DNA of 64,000 nt from contig JAANDG010000741.1 in the NCBI GenBank assembly GCA_036852015.1, positions 1 to 64,000 on the forward strand, given 5' to 3'. Numbering within the stretch: position 1 is the first letter of the stretch; each line of letters starts with the position of its first letter. Under the pieces are notes generated by a model. That model was given only the letters and a program-made list of their open reading frames with translations, searched no databases and was not told the origin of the DNA. The DNA comes from Pelodera strongyloides. Taxonomy: Eukaryota; Nematoda; Chromadorea; Rhabditida; Rhabditidae. Shown one piece after another: positions 1 through 12,625 of the stretch. The position numbers were made by a program, and so were the translations under genes.

Positions 1-139
1 TTTTCCAGTTTTTTTTTATTGCAATATTCACTGGAAACTGCATATGTTAATGATGTGTGCTTTCATATACTCTCAAGCACTCAATCCTCCCTGAACAATT
101 GCAAAATATTTTACATTCTATTTTTTTTTTGGTTTTTTC

Positions 140-170
140 AGAACAACAGGATTGTGTGATGTAAAGCATG
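140..170 (+). promoter_or_regulatory. 3' splice (likely trans-splice) site and start codon of the LDLa gene
   Basis: A long pyrimidine run ends in TTTTTTCAG at 140 and is followed, after a 27-nt leader, by the ATG at 168. No coding exon is visible further upstream. The arrangement fits a spliced-leader acceptor, but a cis-spliced non-coding first exon outside the window is equally possible. Confidence 0.5.
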
Positions 171-2701
171 CGAAAAATTCAGTGTTGTATAATCATCTAC
201 TGTCAAGGTAACCAGAAAAAACTGCTAAAATATATATATATAACGAACTTATTCACTTTGCAATTTACAAAAATTTTGGTCATAATTTGGCTTTGATTCT
301 ACTCGTTTCTTCAACCAATCATGATTTAGTTGTATTGGTCTTTCCTTGTGATGAGGATCAACGTGCATGTACCTCTGATCCGTCTCGATGTGTTCCATTG
401 GATTGGTTATGCGATGGAAAACGAGACTGTTTGGATGGAAGTGACGAGTCTGCCCCAGAATGCCACGAACACAAAGGTACGTGGTTCACGTTCGTCATAA
501 TGATACTAGTTTTATTTTCTCTTTCTTAGATACTTTTGTTTGGTTATGCTACAGTAAGCGTTTATCTTTAAAATGGATGTAGTCTGTACTGTAGTTCAGT
601 AAGAAATTGACTTCTTATGGTTAGAATAGCCACTTGAATGCGGGCTTCTTTAGCAAGTTCTGCCTGCTTCGGAGACCAACCCGAATGTGTCTATCTGGGA
701 GTGAGGAGGTGCATCCGACATGATTGGGTTTGTGATGGAAACTGGGACTGCGATAATGGAGAAGATGAACAGAACTGCACAGCAAATCTATTCAGTCCAC
801 CAAGTGGCGAAGCCAGAGGTACAAACGGCTAAGCAAGTTTACTAATCCATAAGGAACTTTTGTTTGCAATACAAAAATCCAATACCAAGAATAAAATCCA
901 CATCCGTAAAACAAGTTAGAAACGGTAACGTTACTGCACATTTCACGACCATGGCTTTTCTTTTCAGTGTTAATCGGACTGAACCCTCTGGGCTCTCACC
1001 CACGAGCGAGACCAAGGAACTCAACAAATGCACACGCAGGAAGAGGAGAGAAGACGAAATCAAGACTGAAGACAACGAGGCCACAGCAGCCAACTGCTGT
1101 TCCTCTTGGAACGGATCCAATGGAAACAACAACTAAGAACACTGATGTGACGAAGAGGGATTGTCTTCCCTTCGAATTCAAGTAAGACTGCATCATAGTT
1201 TCATCTACCATGTTAATTTGAGCCGTATAGATTGGACGAGCACTGTAACAAGTTGATTAAACATCAGAAGAGTATGCTGCGGTGCACCTGTAGCCTATGT
1301 AAGTGTGCGAGACTACGGCTATTTTTGAGCAGGTAGTGAGTAAATATGGGTTAAAAAGGCATAAAATAACCATGTAATGTTTCAAATCCACCAAAGTATA
1401 AACTCCGCACCCACTTATATTAATGTTATATTAAGTTTCTGACTTCTTCTCTTTCTGATTTTTTCTTGAAAAATTGTACTCTAAATTGCTTTATTCTAGT
1501 CTAATAAAGTATAACACTTTTCAGGTGCACATCCGGAGAGTGTCTTATTCGTGATCTTCTCTGTGATACGCATAAAGACTGTCCCGACGGAAGCGACGAA
1601 ACAGATGAGCACTGCTCCACTCCTCCAAAAATTATTGTCGAACCCATGCCAATCCCAGAAGCAGAACCATCTACTGCAGCGGAACAACCGCATACATACG
1701 CCACGTTAATCTCTCAAATTACAGAAGCCACGATAACCCATAATAGTGATAACAAAGATCGGGTGTCGGATAAACCTATCATCGAGGATGCTTCAAATAA
1801 CGAGCTGGAATTATTTTCAGCGGCAAACACTGCAATTCAATCCCACGAAAAATTGCAAAATTTGACAAATGTGCATGCTAAAACAGAGACGACGGAGAGG
1901 AAAACGACTCCATCGGAGGCTAAGAAACCAACTGCTTCCAAGGATATGCAAGCTTTGCAAGAAATTGTGCAACCGATTACTCCATCTACACGCAAACATT
2001 CAAGAATAAATAAGCCTGGTGCCACGCGCACTCAGCAAGGCTCGGCATCAGAGTTTCTCCAAGGGTTAAATATTGCAGCCAAGACAGGCGAACAAAATAT
2101 CATCCCTAAAGTTAAAACAAATGGCGATCAATATACTCTCGCTTTAACGCCAGATCCTCAGTCTTTGGAAGAAATTCTTTTGGAAAATCAGAATACTGTT
2201 CAATCCACCGCAAATAGCTCCAAACAACTAGTGGACGATTTTGAGAAGTCACAGAGGAACGATGGACAGAAGACATTATCTGATCTTGTCGTTCCCGCAG
2301 GAGCTCATAATGCGAATGGTAACACTATGGGTAGGTTGCATGATATGGAGGGGACAGTGTCCAGATCAGAAGTAAGGAGTGAGGAACCGGAAGACAGCCA
2401 AAACGACAACAGTAGCAAAGAAACTGCACCGCGCAAAGAAACTGCACAGCTGGGAAAAGAACCTAGACGAGAAACTACAGTGATCTATGGAGTAGACGAA
2501 GGCAGTAACAATAAAGGTGAACAATCCCAGAGCTCAAGTGAAGCAGGACCGCGGATTGTAACAGATCTGTTTGCTGGCCTACATGCAATTGTTCCAATAA
2601 ATGCGCCCGTAAAGTATAAAGTAATGGAACCGATTAGAGCCAATGTAGTTAATAAGGTTAAGATATTCACGACAAAAGCTCTGCCACATCGAATACATTA
2701 A
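168..2701 (+). CDS. secreted protein with three LDL-receptor class A modules and a long disordered tail
   Basis: Five exons (168-207, 330-476, 654-818, 968-1181, 1525-2701) join in phase to 580 codons. The start at 168 gives a signal-peptide-like N-terminus: a basic MRK followed by a hydrophobic stretch to about residue 18. Three six-cysteine LDLa modules follow, at about residues 20-58, 67-104 and 182-220. Each carries the acidic calcium-binding signature (DGSDE, NGEDE, DGSDE). The third is split by the last intron. The final exon encodes about 370 polar residues rich in S, T, E, N and Q, with no transmembrane segment, so the protein is probably secreted rather than a receptor. LDLa modules usually bind ligands in extracellular proteins. 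I do not recognise a specific orthologue; a loss of cysteines or a membrane anchor is not seen. Confidence 0.8.
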
Positions 2702-5375
2702 TATTTTTATTTGTTACGATTTTGAAAACATGGAAAACATTTTTTTGATACACACGGTTCGGTTGATTACTTAGTGATTTATTGCGTAGATTTACATATT
2801 TATTGATCAACTTTTTGAATGATCGTGTGCATAAACTCGCTGGTATTTGAGCGACCTTTCATAATCCGATTTGCATGTGAGGAACTGTTCTCGTCATAGT
2901 GGCCTATCAGAATTTATGTTGTAGTTTTTTTTGCATTTATAGGCTTGCATAGACTTTCAGGGTTCCATATAATATTTTTACTATTTAAAGAATTTCTGAG
3001 GTTTAATTTTGTAGGTATGTTTTGCTGTGGCCCTCATTAGCACTCATGTATTTCTTTTGACATTTTCATTTCCATTGCATTTGCTATATAAGACACGTAC
3101 TTCGTTCTGTGTTCACTCAAGATTAGGTTCTGTGGCAAGTCTAAGATACATACATATATCCATTGCTTGTTTCGTTAAACGATTTCCGCTCTCGAAATGT
3201 CGTATGTCGATGTGTTGTTTGGTTTGTCTACGAGAAGAGTAGACCGTTTCGAGCACTCAGATGGAGAAACCGTTCGCGAAATTGGTGTGACCTATGCGCA
3301 CAGTTCACAATACATCACTACCTGAAAAACGAAACCTCGTTGGATACCCCGTTTCTTAGATATCTATTATATGTTTATAACTCGTGAATTTTGTATTAGA
3401 TGTTCTTGACATGCGTAAAGGCATGCACGCGGAAAAACAGTCGAAAGTGTGCACAAAAACTTGCAATGTCCTTATTTTAGATTCTTACAAAAAAGTGCTC
3501 CGCTCGATGTAATCGGTGTCAGTGTGCTTTTGCCCGAAAAGGCGCGCCACGATTTAATCCGTTTCGCATTTGAATTCAAATTCACTACGTCTCTCAAGTC
3601 TCGCTATTTGTAAAAGTGTGATGCATTGTACATTATTTAATTTCATTCATTTTTTAATTTCCACAATTTTCAACTTGAAAGGACGAAATAAATGGTTATT
3701 GTACTAATTGTAAGTAACTTTACTCTTAATGGTTTGTGAGATTCATGCATGACCCTCGGGTTTACTGATTGTTATTGTGTTATCAATTCGACTACAAATT
3801 GATTGCGGAATGTCCCTCACCTGATTCTTATCACATTCAGAATCACCACTATTGATGTTTTATTCTTCGGTTTTATTTGAGTACACGTTTGATATTGTTC
3901 CTCATAATTGACAGTTTTGTCTATATTTTTTTGCTTTGCAATGCAGCTGAGCTAACCACAGTGCTGTTTTTGTGTACATGAAAAATCGCTTGCAAGAAAC
4001 ACGCATCCTCAACATTTAATCCATCAATAAACCCAGTCATTATATGAATTATCCACTGCTAGCTACATAATCCATTTTTTCATAAACATTGGTTTATAGT
4101 ATTTAAATGTCTTCATAGCTGACCATGAGAGAATTATCGATTTATCCCAAGGAGAATTTCATATGCTTGATCTCCTAAGGTTTGTTTTGAACCGGTATGA
4201 CTTGCTTTTATTATTATCATTGTTACCGCACGTAAGCAGAAAATCTTATCGATAACCCTAATTTTTTTTTCGCCTAAAAATTATGTATCACCCCTTATTT
4301 GGTGGTTGTGATTATGTTTGCTTCATTCTTGGTTTTAATGAAATCTCGTCAGATAGTCAGTCTCCGCAAAGTGAGAACTGTTTCTCCTGATCTAAAATAT
4401 ATGTTACGTATTTTTCAATCGACATTACGGAGAAAGCTTCCATATGTTACTTGCGGTTTTTATAGCTAGCACATGTTTGTGTACATAGTTATGCTACGGG
4501 GTGCGCCGTCTTGCGTTTACTTTGTGATAGGTTTCTTTTTGCATTTAAATGCAAACGATCTAGTTTATCGTGTGTTCTAATTCAGTATTCAAAGAAAATA
4601 GTCCCCTGGTTTAGTCAAGGACAATGTCGGCCCTAGGCTCATTACCAACAATGATTGTTGCTGGACACAGACATATAATTATCAGTCACACTACATTTAT
4701 TACGTTCCGGCGCACTCGTGGTTTACCAGATCGCATTTACATTTTAGTCCTAATTGGCGTGCAAGTATCAATTAGTGAACTGTGTTTGTAGTCAAATAAC
4801 GTTAAAAGGTGGATATTTGCGAAGAAAATTATTTTCGTGACATTGAAGCCCACTAAATACGTGAGGCTGTTAGTGGTGTAGTGACACATGCTATTTCTTC
4901 AAGCAGTAATGTTCTTAATTTTTTTCATAACACTTTTCAAATTCTTGCTAGTGCCACTTAAGCAAAATCCGCAGCATATTTTAAATCGAGTCCTCTCTAG
5001 TTCTACCGTGTCTCTCTCTCTCTCTCCTCAGACGTCATGTATTTCTCGTCGAAATTGTCCTATGCGGCCAATAAGGCCTCTACTTCGCTTATTTCACAGC
5101 GCGATCTACTCCTCCTTTCACTTTCTTTTTTTCCTCTCCATTCTTGACTCGCTTAGTATTTGTTTGCAAAATCAAACATGAACACATCGCCTGCAAAGTT
5201 TCTAAATACGTCGATGTCTTGTTAAATCATTGCTTTTCGCGATTTTTATTAGGTTGTGCGCAACATATATACGCTTCTCATCATGAACGTTAAATATTAT
5301 AACTATAATTCTCCCTTCATTTTACTTGGCACTTGCTAAGTGGGTCGTAATTTTTCATAAAGTCATAAGTTTTCA
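2702..5375. other. intergenic, no gene seen
   Basis: This AT-rich stretch lies between the LDLa gene and the next gene. Open frames here are short, lack splice partners and have no recognisable protein features. A T- and TC-rich block lies at about 5008-5160. I see no RNA gene or clear repeat. Confidence 0.5.
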
Positions 5376-5383
5376 GTGGTATG
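5366..5383 (+). promoter_or_regulatory. TTTTCAG acceptor 4 nt before the start codon
   Basis: The sequence AGTTTTCAG ends at 5376 and ATG starts at 5381. A consensus nematode 3' splice site this close to an ATG, with no upstream coding exon, is the usual look of a spliced-leader acceptor and sets the start of the downstream gene. Confidence 0.55.
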
Positions 5384-8300
5384 CTCACTGCCATCCAATG
5401 TCAGAAACTTCGGGTTCTAACATCGGAAATTAGCTCTCACTCCAGTGCATTCGACACAGAACACGATGGAATTGTGTACTACGACGAGAAGGCGAACTCC
5501 ATTGTACGGATTACATTCAATGAAAACGGACACAATAAGGAACCATATCGATTAGAGAGTAAATTCAATAACCAAAGTTACTATTGGATACGAATTGTTA
5601 CACTCGAAAGGTTAGCCGCACAGCTATCCTCAGTTTTTTTTTCTTTCCTAGAATACTGGTGCCAAAAATATTGATTATTTTCCATAAAAAAATTCAAATA
5701 TATACAATGCTTACTTAGTTAATAATCACGATATTCGCAAACTGCATACTTTTCTTTTTGTTTTTTCTATAAATTTCTTACTGATATCGAAAAGTGCAAT
5801 AATTGTCACAAAAAATAAACAGTTTTGCTTTACTTTCAGGGATTTCATTTTCGCCGCCGTTAAAGAACACGTCACAAAGTTATTCAAGTTCCTTTATGTG
5901 AAATTAGAAAACTGTCTGGCGACTGTTGTTTATGATAGGACAACTCCATTTTCGCACTTTGGATATGAGGTAAGCCGCATTCCAATCTGCCAAGAGATAA
6001 CATGGATATAAAGTTGTAACCCTTTACAAAAAAATAATGCAATCCCAATAATTCGCTGGATAGGGGTGTATATTGCCTTGAATGAAATCAGCTTATTCGT
6101 ACAATTAGATCAACATCATTCGAGAAACGGACTCCTGTCTGAATGTTTCATTCTTCTCAAAAAAGGACAACCGAACGTTTCCACGCTATAAACGGACAAG
6201 CGATCGCGAGTTGTTCAAACGACAGGTCTGTCCTTTTATCTGTTTTCATTCGTTGTACCTTTTTTAAACTAAAGCGTCTTCGATTCATTATCAATATCTC
6301 TAGATATCCGATAGTGGAACATCAAAGTCAGAAATTTACAAAGTGGAAGAAAATGTCAATGGCGTTGAACGTATGGAATTACAAAAACAAGCTTCGGTAA
6401 GCTTCAGAAGACTGCTTATGCATTCAGTCACTCTCAGTGTTTACCTATATGTAGTCAGTGTTTCACTGCATTATTCACAATATAAAATGCGTATTTTTAG
6501 GCACCACATGCACAACGGATTGCAGCTACACGGTTAAGTCAACACGAGGTATCTTTTTTATGCACAGATAGAAAGAAATATTTTGTAAATACGAATTTTT
6601 CTTGCTGTTTTTCTTTTCAGTCAACCATTTTGGTGAAAGTCGTGATTTTAGTGTTTACCGCGACCTGTTACTTATCAGAGACGGACATTATCCACTGATT
6701 CTTCTAGAAGTGCCGGATCCACAACAGAAAGAGATGTCGACCGGGTACGATAGCGCTTTCTTTTCTAGCGGACCGTTTAGTAAATTTCAGCGAAGGGGTT
6801 TTCTATATTATTCTTGTCATTTTTTGAAAGTGTCGTTTCAGAGATTCTGGTGCGGAGTAATGCGACTAGTGTTCGATCCCGAAAACATCACACAACAACC
6901 TGCCGAAGTCGTATATAGTTTGAAAAGTACCAATTTCCCACTGAAGTTCCGCAAGCCGCAACTTAGGAAATTGTCACCGGTGTCACCTAGACAATTAACC
7001 AAGTAGGTAGCTATTGTGATTTTTTTCGGTTAGACCTTGAAAGGCGGCCTTCGAGATAAGATGTAAGTGCGTTAAGTGAAATGTGGCACAAACTATAAAT
7101 GTTATTTTCAACAATTGTACCCAAGTTTTCGAATTTCCAGTAATTGTGCGTTCCATATTTCACCGAATTTCTAGCGATTGTTTCCTTCAGGTTAGAACAT
7201 TCTACGTCTGTGCTGGGGCCTGTTACTGCGGAACAAAATGCCTATTTCGTTGCATTATCCGATCCATGTCAGCTTCTTATGATAGAAATGAAGGAGGAGA
7301 GCAATTCACTTATTGGAATTACTAAAAAGATGAAGAGATTTTTGTTAAGGTAAGCAAATATGCTGCTTTTTTGAATAGTTCATTTTGTTCTGAGATTTTT
7401 CTGTTGATTTGTACTGTTCACAAATAATCTTTGGTAACTTAAAGGAAGGCAGTCACTTCAAAATCAACTTTTTTATTCGATTTTTATTAGAATCAAGCAG
7501 ATTTATAAAACAATATGCAGCCCATAAAAATCCACACAAAATGGAACTCAGGGAGAGAAATCAATGAGAATGAGTTCTAATAAATGACCGACGCCGGTGC
7601 ATATATGCAATTGCCAGGGGTTCTTGGAGAGTGAACAGCCTGCAGTGTTACACCTGGCGCGTGGTTTATCACTGCAGGGTATTTATTATGAAACTCTATA
7701 CGGGCAATTATAAACTACGGTACATAAGTAAAAGTCATAAACAGGGATTTCTCTCCCTGAGTTCGTTTTGCCGTACTTTGTCGCTGGAATCGTCGTTTTC
7801 TTCACATACTTCACAACAATTAATGAAAAGCGAATAAAAAATACGAATTTGTAGTGACTGCGATCCTTTAAAGGGATAGGTACATCTCGAATTGCACCTT
7901 TTTTATAATTTATGTTGATAGTATGACCTATGACGGTCAAAATGCGAAAATTGCAGTAAATTTCCTTTGCTCCCCGTAGTAGGAGAGCTTGCTCAAAAAA
8001 AGCTAAACTACCTCGAATCTATAAAACAATTGGAGTACGGCAGCCATGGTATGTGGGAAACAGCGCACCCGGGCTGGAGGTGCAGATATTGTTGTGATAG
8101 ACAGAGGATGATAAAAGGCCCTGTATTTTCTAGCGTCTCCAGCCCGGCTGCGCTATTTCCCACTTACCATGGCTGCGGTACTCCAATTGTTTTATAGATT
8201 CGAGGTAGTTTGGTTTTTTTTGAGCAAGCTCTCCTACTACGGGGAGCAAAGGAAATTTACTGCAATTTTCGCATTTTGTCCGTCATAGGTCATACTATCA

Positions 8301-9134
8301 ACATAAATTATAAAAAAAGGTGCAATTCGAGGTGAACCTATCCCTTTAAGGAGTTATAAAGACGATCCTGTGCGGGTCGTAAGCACTAGAAATGGACCTG
8401 AAGTTGGAAGTGGAATAGTGTGGAGCAATCTTCAATTGATCCACAAGAGCATTTGGCTCGCAGCTCAAGTGAGTTTAAAATATTTTATTAATTCCTTTTT
8501 TACCCGGGAATAGCTTCAAAGATGTATCATAAACGCCATGTAAGTAACATACAGGCTCAATAGTAGCAGACCTTCGGTTGGCATTGCTTGGCTATTTCAT
8601 CAAGTGCATGCAAATTCAATGCCATGCAATCTTATTATATAAGCCAACAAATTTCGTTTGTTTTGTTGTGCCGTGCACGAAAAATCTACGTTTCAGGGGT
8701 TTGATATAAGTAGGCCAATGCTTCGTGTGTCTTCAACACATGAGTTTTCGTCTATTATTACATAAACCTTAGGTGGTACGTTTCGGCAGCTTCATATAAG
8801 TATGCAATCTTGTTTCGATAAAGGGAAGTCGCCTCAGGCGGTTTTAGCCGACTGGTACTAAATGTATAACGTAAATGAATGTTTTCAGGAAGCTACTTCC
8901 GTTTCTCTTTATTCCCTCGATTTATCACCAAAAGAAGAACCCGTCTGGCGTTCCCATCCGCTACCGCGAACTATTACCTCAAATAGCGCAATCGACTGTC
9001 TGCAACTGAGAATAAGACGGTACGCTAGGAATCCAGCAGATCCAAAATTGCACGTCGTCATTCAAGGCCATGACTTTGACCAAGGAAACAATTATATGAC
9101 ATCGTTATTCATCGATGAACCCATCGGTTCCTAA
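5381..9134 (+). CDS. unrecognised nematode protein of about 470 residues, ten exons
   Basis: Proposed exons are 5381-5610, 5840-5969, 6109-6225, 6304-6396, 6501-6537, 6621-6744, 6844-7002, 7191-7349, 8351-8468 and 8889-9134, all phase-compatible, giving 470 codons plus stop. The weakest joins are the donor after 6537 (GTCAAC; an alternative GTATCT donor at 6549 breaks the frame) and the acceptor at 6842 or 6844. The product is mixed polar and beta-prone, with motifs such as GIVYYDEK, DGHYPLILLEVPDP and ALSDPCQLL. It has no obvious signal peptide, membrane segment or cysteine pattern. Alternating hydrophobic strands could suit a beta-propeller-like fold, but this is a guess. The intron before the ninth exon is packed with two MITEs, and its acceptor lies at a MITE edge. 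I do not recognise the family. Confidence 0.6.
7439..7871. mobile_element. TTAA-flanked palindromic MITE (copy A)
   Basis: The element runs from 7443 to 7867 between TTAA at 7439-7442 and TTAA at 7868-7871. Its ends are imperfect inverted repeats: AGGAAGGCAGTCACTT at the left, and the complement of AGTGACTGCGATCCT at the right. Inner arms also pair (CTGCAGTG versus CACTGCAG, and GAACTCAGGGAGAG versus CTCTCCCTGAGTTC). No transposase is encoded. TTAA duplication is the habit of piggyBac-type transposons, so a non-autonomous piggyBac-like origin is inferred. The element at 40941-41331 belongs to the same family. Confidence 0.75.
7868..8349. mobile_element. TTAA-flanked palindromic MITE (copy B), abutting copy A
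   Basis: Two arms of about 235 bp form a near-perfect inverted repeat: AGGGATAGG at 7872 pairs with CCTATCCCT ending at 8345, with TTAA at 7868-7871 and 8346-8349. The centre lies near 8100. It shares its left TTAA with the right TTAA of copy A. The transcript could fold into a very long hairpin. The intron's 3' splice site (AG at 8349-8350) is made from the last base of the right TTAA plus the next host base. Confidence 0.8.
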
Positions 9135-10128
9135 AACTCCGTTTATACTACGATTTGCGCTACAAAATAAGAGTGCCCTATTGAAGACCAACTACATGAA
9201 AGAGTTGATTTCGGTGCTTGAAGCACATACAGCAGGCTCTTCGCCGACTCCTCCCATTTTGTTTCGCTATAATATTAACTACATACATTACCTAATTTAT
9301 GGCATTGCCGTGCCAACTCGTTTATATGCCGTTTTTTTTCTCGGTCACACGAAAAAGGTGTGTTGAAATGTCTTGTGTGGATACATGAGGCTCACAAGTC
9401 ATAATGGGTAATGTACAGGTTACCGCACAAAAACAGTATCACTTTTTTTCGTTTGAACATTTGACCGCCAAACAATTTCTTGCCTCACGAATACGGTTTT
9501 CTACACTAAACTTAACCGGTTACTGTCTGTGATCTGTATTATATAAAGCTATATACGAAACAAAAGAAAGCTCTGAACTGTACATAGAGTAGTTTTTTTG
9601 TCCATTATTTATACCGTTTGCCAACTTTATTTGGAAACACTAGCTGAGATATTCAGTACAACTATATTCCTCGCAGTTACTTTCCTGGGTGTAAATTATA
9701 GCGTGTAAAGTGTATTATTCAAGTCGAAACGTACAATAAAGATCTCATCGTTTCGTTGACGTGCAATTTTTTTTTCGCCTTCTTTATCGATGCATAAATA
9801 AAACATAGTTTTGTGACTTTCAGAAAATCCAGCAAGGCCACTACATCAAGAGTGCTCGTCCAAAAATCTGATTCGGTTTCAGCACAAAAAGTAAAACTTG
9901 GAGAACTGATTAACTTTAAGAAAACATAACTTTCTTCGAAGTACTCATAAGTACTTTTTCATAAATACACACCATAAACTAAATGTGATATAATGGTACT
10001 GCTGAATTTCTGCAATATAGTGAAAATACACGTGTTGGGTGTTCTTATATATTTGAAAAGAAGTGTGTATCCTTTTAGTCACACAATATTATTTTGTAGG
10101 GATTTCAAATTGAGTAGATTTTCAAAAA

Positions 10129-10486
10129 AGGGATCGGTTCACCTGAGATAGTGCCTGTTTTTTCTTTTTCTTTATTTTCTATATGGGATAATAAAAATTT
10201 GAAATACAAAAAGTAGTGTTCTATATCAACACACGAAGATATTGGGTGATAAAGTGGGGGATTGATCGGTCCGGAGTGCAAAAAGGGTAATTGTCCCGCC
10301 TTGTTTGTATAGGACAATTACGCTTTTTGAATTCCGGACCGATCAATCCACCACTTTATCACCCAATATCTTCGTGAGTATTGAAATAGAACACTACTTT
10401 TTATATTCCAAATTTTTATTATCTCTTATAGAAAATAAAGAAACAAAGAAAAACATACACTATTTCAGGTGAAACGATTCCTTTAA
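10129..10486. mobile_element. palindromic MITE, TTAA family
   Basis: Two arms of about 165 bp are inverted copies: AGGGATCGGTTCACCTGA at the left, and the complement of TCAGGTGAAACGATTCCT at the right. The spacer near 10305 is about 15 nt. TTAA follows at 10483-10486; the left flank reads AAAA instead and may be mutated. The terminal sequence resembles that of the element at 7872-8345, so the two are probably related families. Confidence 0.75.
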
Positions 10487-12239
10487 TTATCTGCCTGTGC
10501 AAAATTATTATGCGTAATGCGAGAAACTCATAAGCAAGAATAAAAAAGGATTCCAGTTGAATAGAATTAAAAAAGGTTATTGATAGTAAGATTTATTCAA
10601 AAGTGCAAAAACAATGTTCGGAGTGCCTGCTGGTGTATTCTGGAGCCCATGTGAAAATGACAAAAACAGTTAATGATAATACGCCAGCGAAGTAGTGAAG
10701 GTTTCACACACGACTAGACACTGTTGCGGGCCCGGACCTAAAACTGTACGAAAATGTCCAAATGACGCAGAAAAAGGTGCGCGGCGACGCCGCCCTATCA
10801 TCGCCAGTTTGCCGCCAAATGATACTCAATAAAATCACTAGAACCTTTGGCAAAGAGTGGCGAAGCCTGCGCGAATGTCCAGGCTATGCTCAGCAGAGTC
10901 GTAGCTACGATAGTAATGCTAATTTACAGCGAAAATGTGCTGTGCTTACTAGTTGAGATGAGATTTGCATCATATTTGAGAAAAACGGTTAGTGATTAGT
11001 GACAAACCTCGTTCGTTGTGGTTGCAGCTTTTTTATTGAGAAAAGAGTACGCCGCGCAGCTATCAGCGAACAAATGAGATTCTGAGCTGAATAGTGTTAT
11101 ACTGACCAGTTTTTTTAGAATTTCAGTGGAAATTTGTCACGTGCTCCCGAAAATGCGATGCTTTTATTTTTGGCTAATCTGAATAGGGAAACACCCACAA
11201 TACTTCTTCCGGGAAGATTTTTGCGAAAGGTATTCCGACAGATAAGCGAACCATTCAAGGAATTTTCTGCGGATTGCATCTTTTTTTTCAGTAAACAATT
11301 GGCTTAATATTTCCGTCCCAATCTTATCCATTTTTCCAAAAATAGGATCACAAATTTTCCCTCTGTCCCAAATTTTATGAAACATGTTCGGCCAAAGGAA
11401 AGAAAAGCTTATAGATACAGTGCATCGTTCAATAAAATATAAGAGTTGTAACTTACAATTCCGCCAATTAGTGTAATTACTGGGTTACAACATGCGTTTC
11501 CAATAATTATCGGAAAGATTAGCGGGTAAATGGCCCAGGACAATTATTGGAGCCAGAAACCACTTCCACTTCTCCCAACATTAAAACAGTCAGATAAACA
11601 CATCCCATATCAACCACTGTATGTTATGGCTATTTCTTTCCAGATCATTAAAAGATCCTTCCCGAATAATAAGGTTTCCAACCACAAAGCACATCTTATT
11701 TTAAATTATATATGATTAAGCTCTTTTTAATTTTTTTTTAAATTGCGATACTCACGGGATCAAATGATTCACTATACATAGACAGAAAATGTTTTTTTTT
11801 TAATTTGTTAATTAACATCCACCAATAAGTTCTTTTGTAAAATGTAAGAATATGCACTTTGCACCAACCGATACGGCGATATTCTCTCAAAAATCTAAAT
11901 GACTAGATGGCAAGCGACCGACATGGAAACCAGCACACATGCGTCATTGCGATTGTCGTCCTGATGCGTACACATATTAACTAACAATAAGGATGACTGA
12001 GAGTTATACTCCTCTTTTGTAGTCTGATTCTTTGTAGTTTTGTAGTCATCCCTCCGCGAAGTACTTTGTAATCGATAAAACTCAGACCCCGAGCATTATT
12101 CATAAACGACTACGTGCATTGAAACATGTGTAATCCAGCAGTTAATCCTATACCCAAACATGCCTAACTTCATTGAACGACGCTCCAAAGTAATACTGTT
12201 ACTGTTCCTCTCTTAAGGTGTGTTCAGAATGTTCCACTT

Positions 12240-12625
12240 TGTCGTTTGCTATACTTTTAAGTAGTGTGCAGTTATGTAGCCGGGGGAAGCCCATAAGAGT
12301 GTGGAGAATGGAGTGCTAGGTCTAAAAATACTTTCTTGTTGGGGCGCAATTAGCCTTAAGGCAGTAGTCAGCCTCCGTGCTGCCAGAGAGCTTCCCGTGT
12401 GTGGGGAAATAGTGTAGTCGGGAGGAGAGGACTGTCAGGTGATGAGAGAGTGAATAGGGTGGAGAGTACAGAGAGTGCCAGCCATCAGAGATGGAACGCG
12501 ACGCGGTCGGCGACGCGTTCCGCATCAAGAGAAATCAAACCCGAAAACTATGGAGGAGGAATGGGGTTGTGAGGAGTGTCTCGCTCTCTCTGCGTCTCGC
12601 ACCTCTCCCTTTCTTTCCCTCGGGA
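12240..12625. promoter_or_regulatory. GC-richer block, possible distal promoter or 5' exon of hda-4
   Basis: The base composition changes sharply from AT-rich to G- and C-rich with GAGAG and CTCTC runs. It contains a short hairpin, GGAACGCG paired with CGCGTTCC at 12490-12520. A leader exon spliced to the acceptor at 14786 would explain it, but no transcript evidence is available. Confidence 0.25.

Noticed and set aside
4888..5181. A 97-codon open frame with a hydrophobic N-terminus
   Set aside because: It is T-rich with low-complexity Ser/Leu content, has no splice partner or poly(A) context, and such frames arise easily in TC-rich DNA.
6501..6548. A longer exon 5 using the GTATCT donor at 6549 in the unrecognised gene
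   Set aside because: It ends in phase 0, and joining it to the next exon gives a stop after 25 codons. The GTCAAC donor at 6538 keeps the frame, though it is weaker.
10762..10956. A 64-codon ATG frame in a GC-richer patch
   Set aside because: There is no recognisable domain, no splice context and it is too short to separate from chance.
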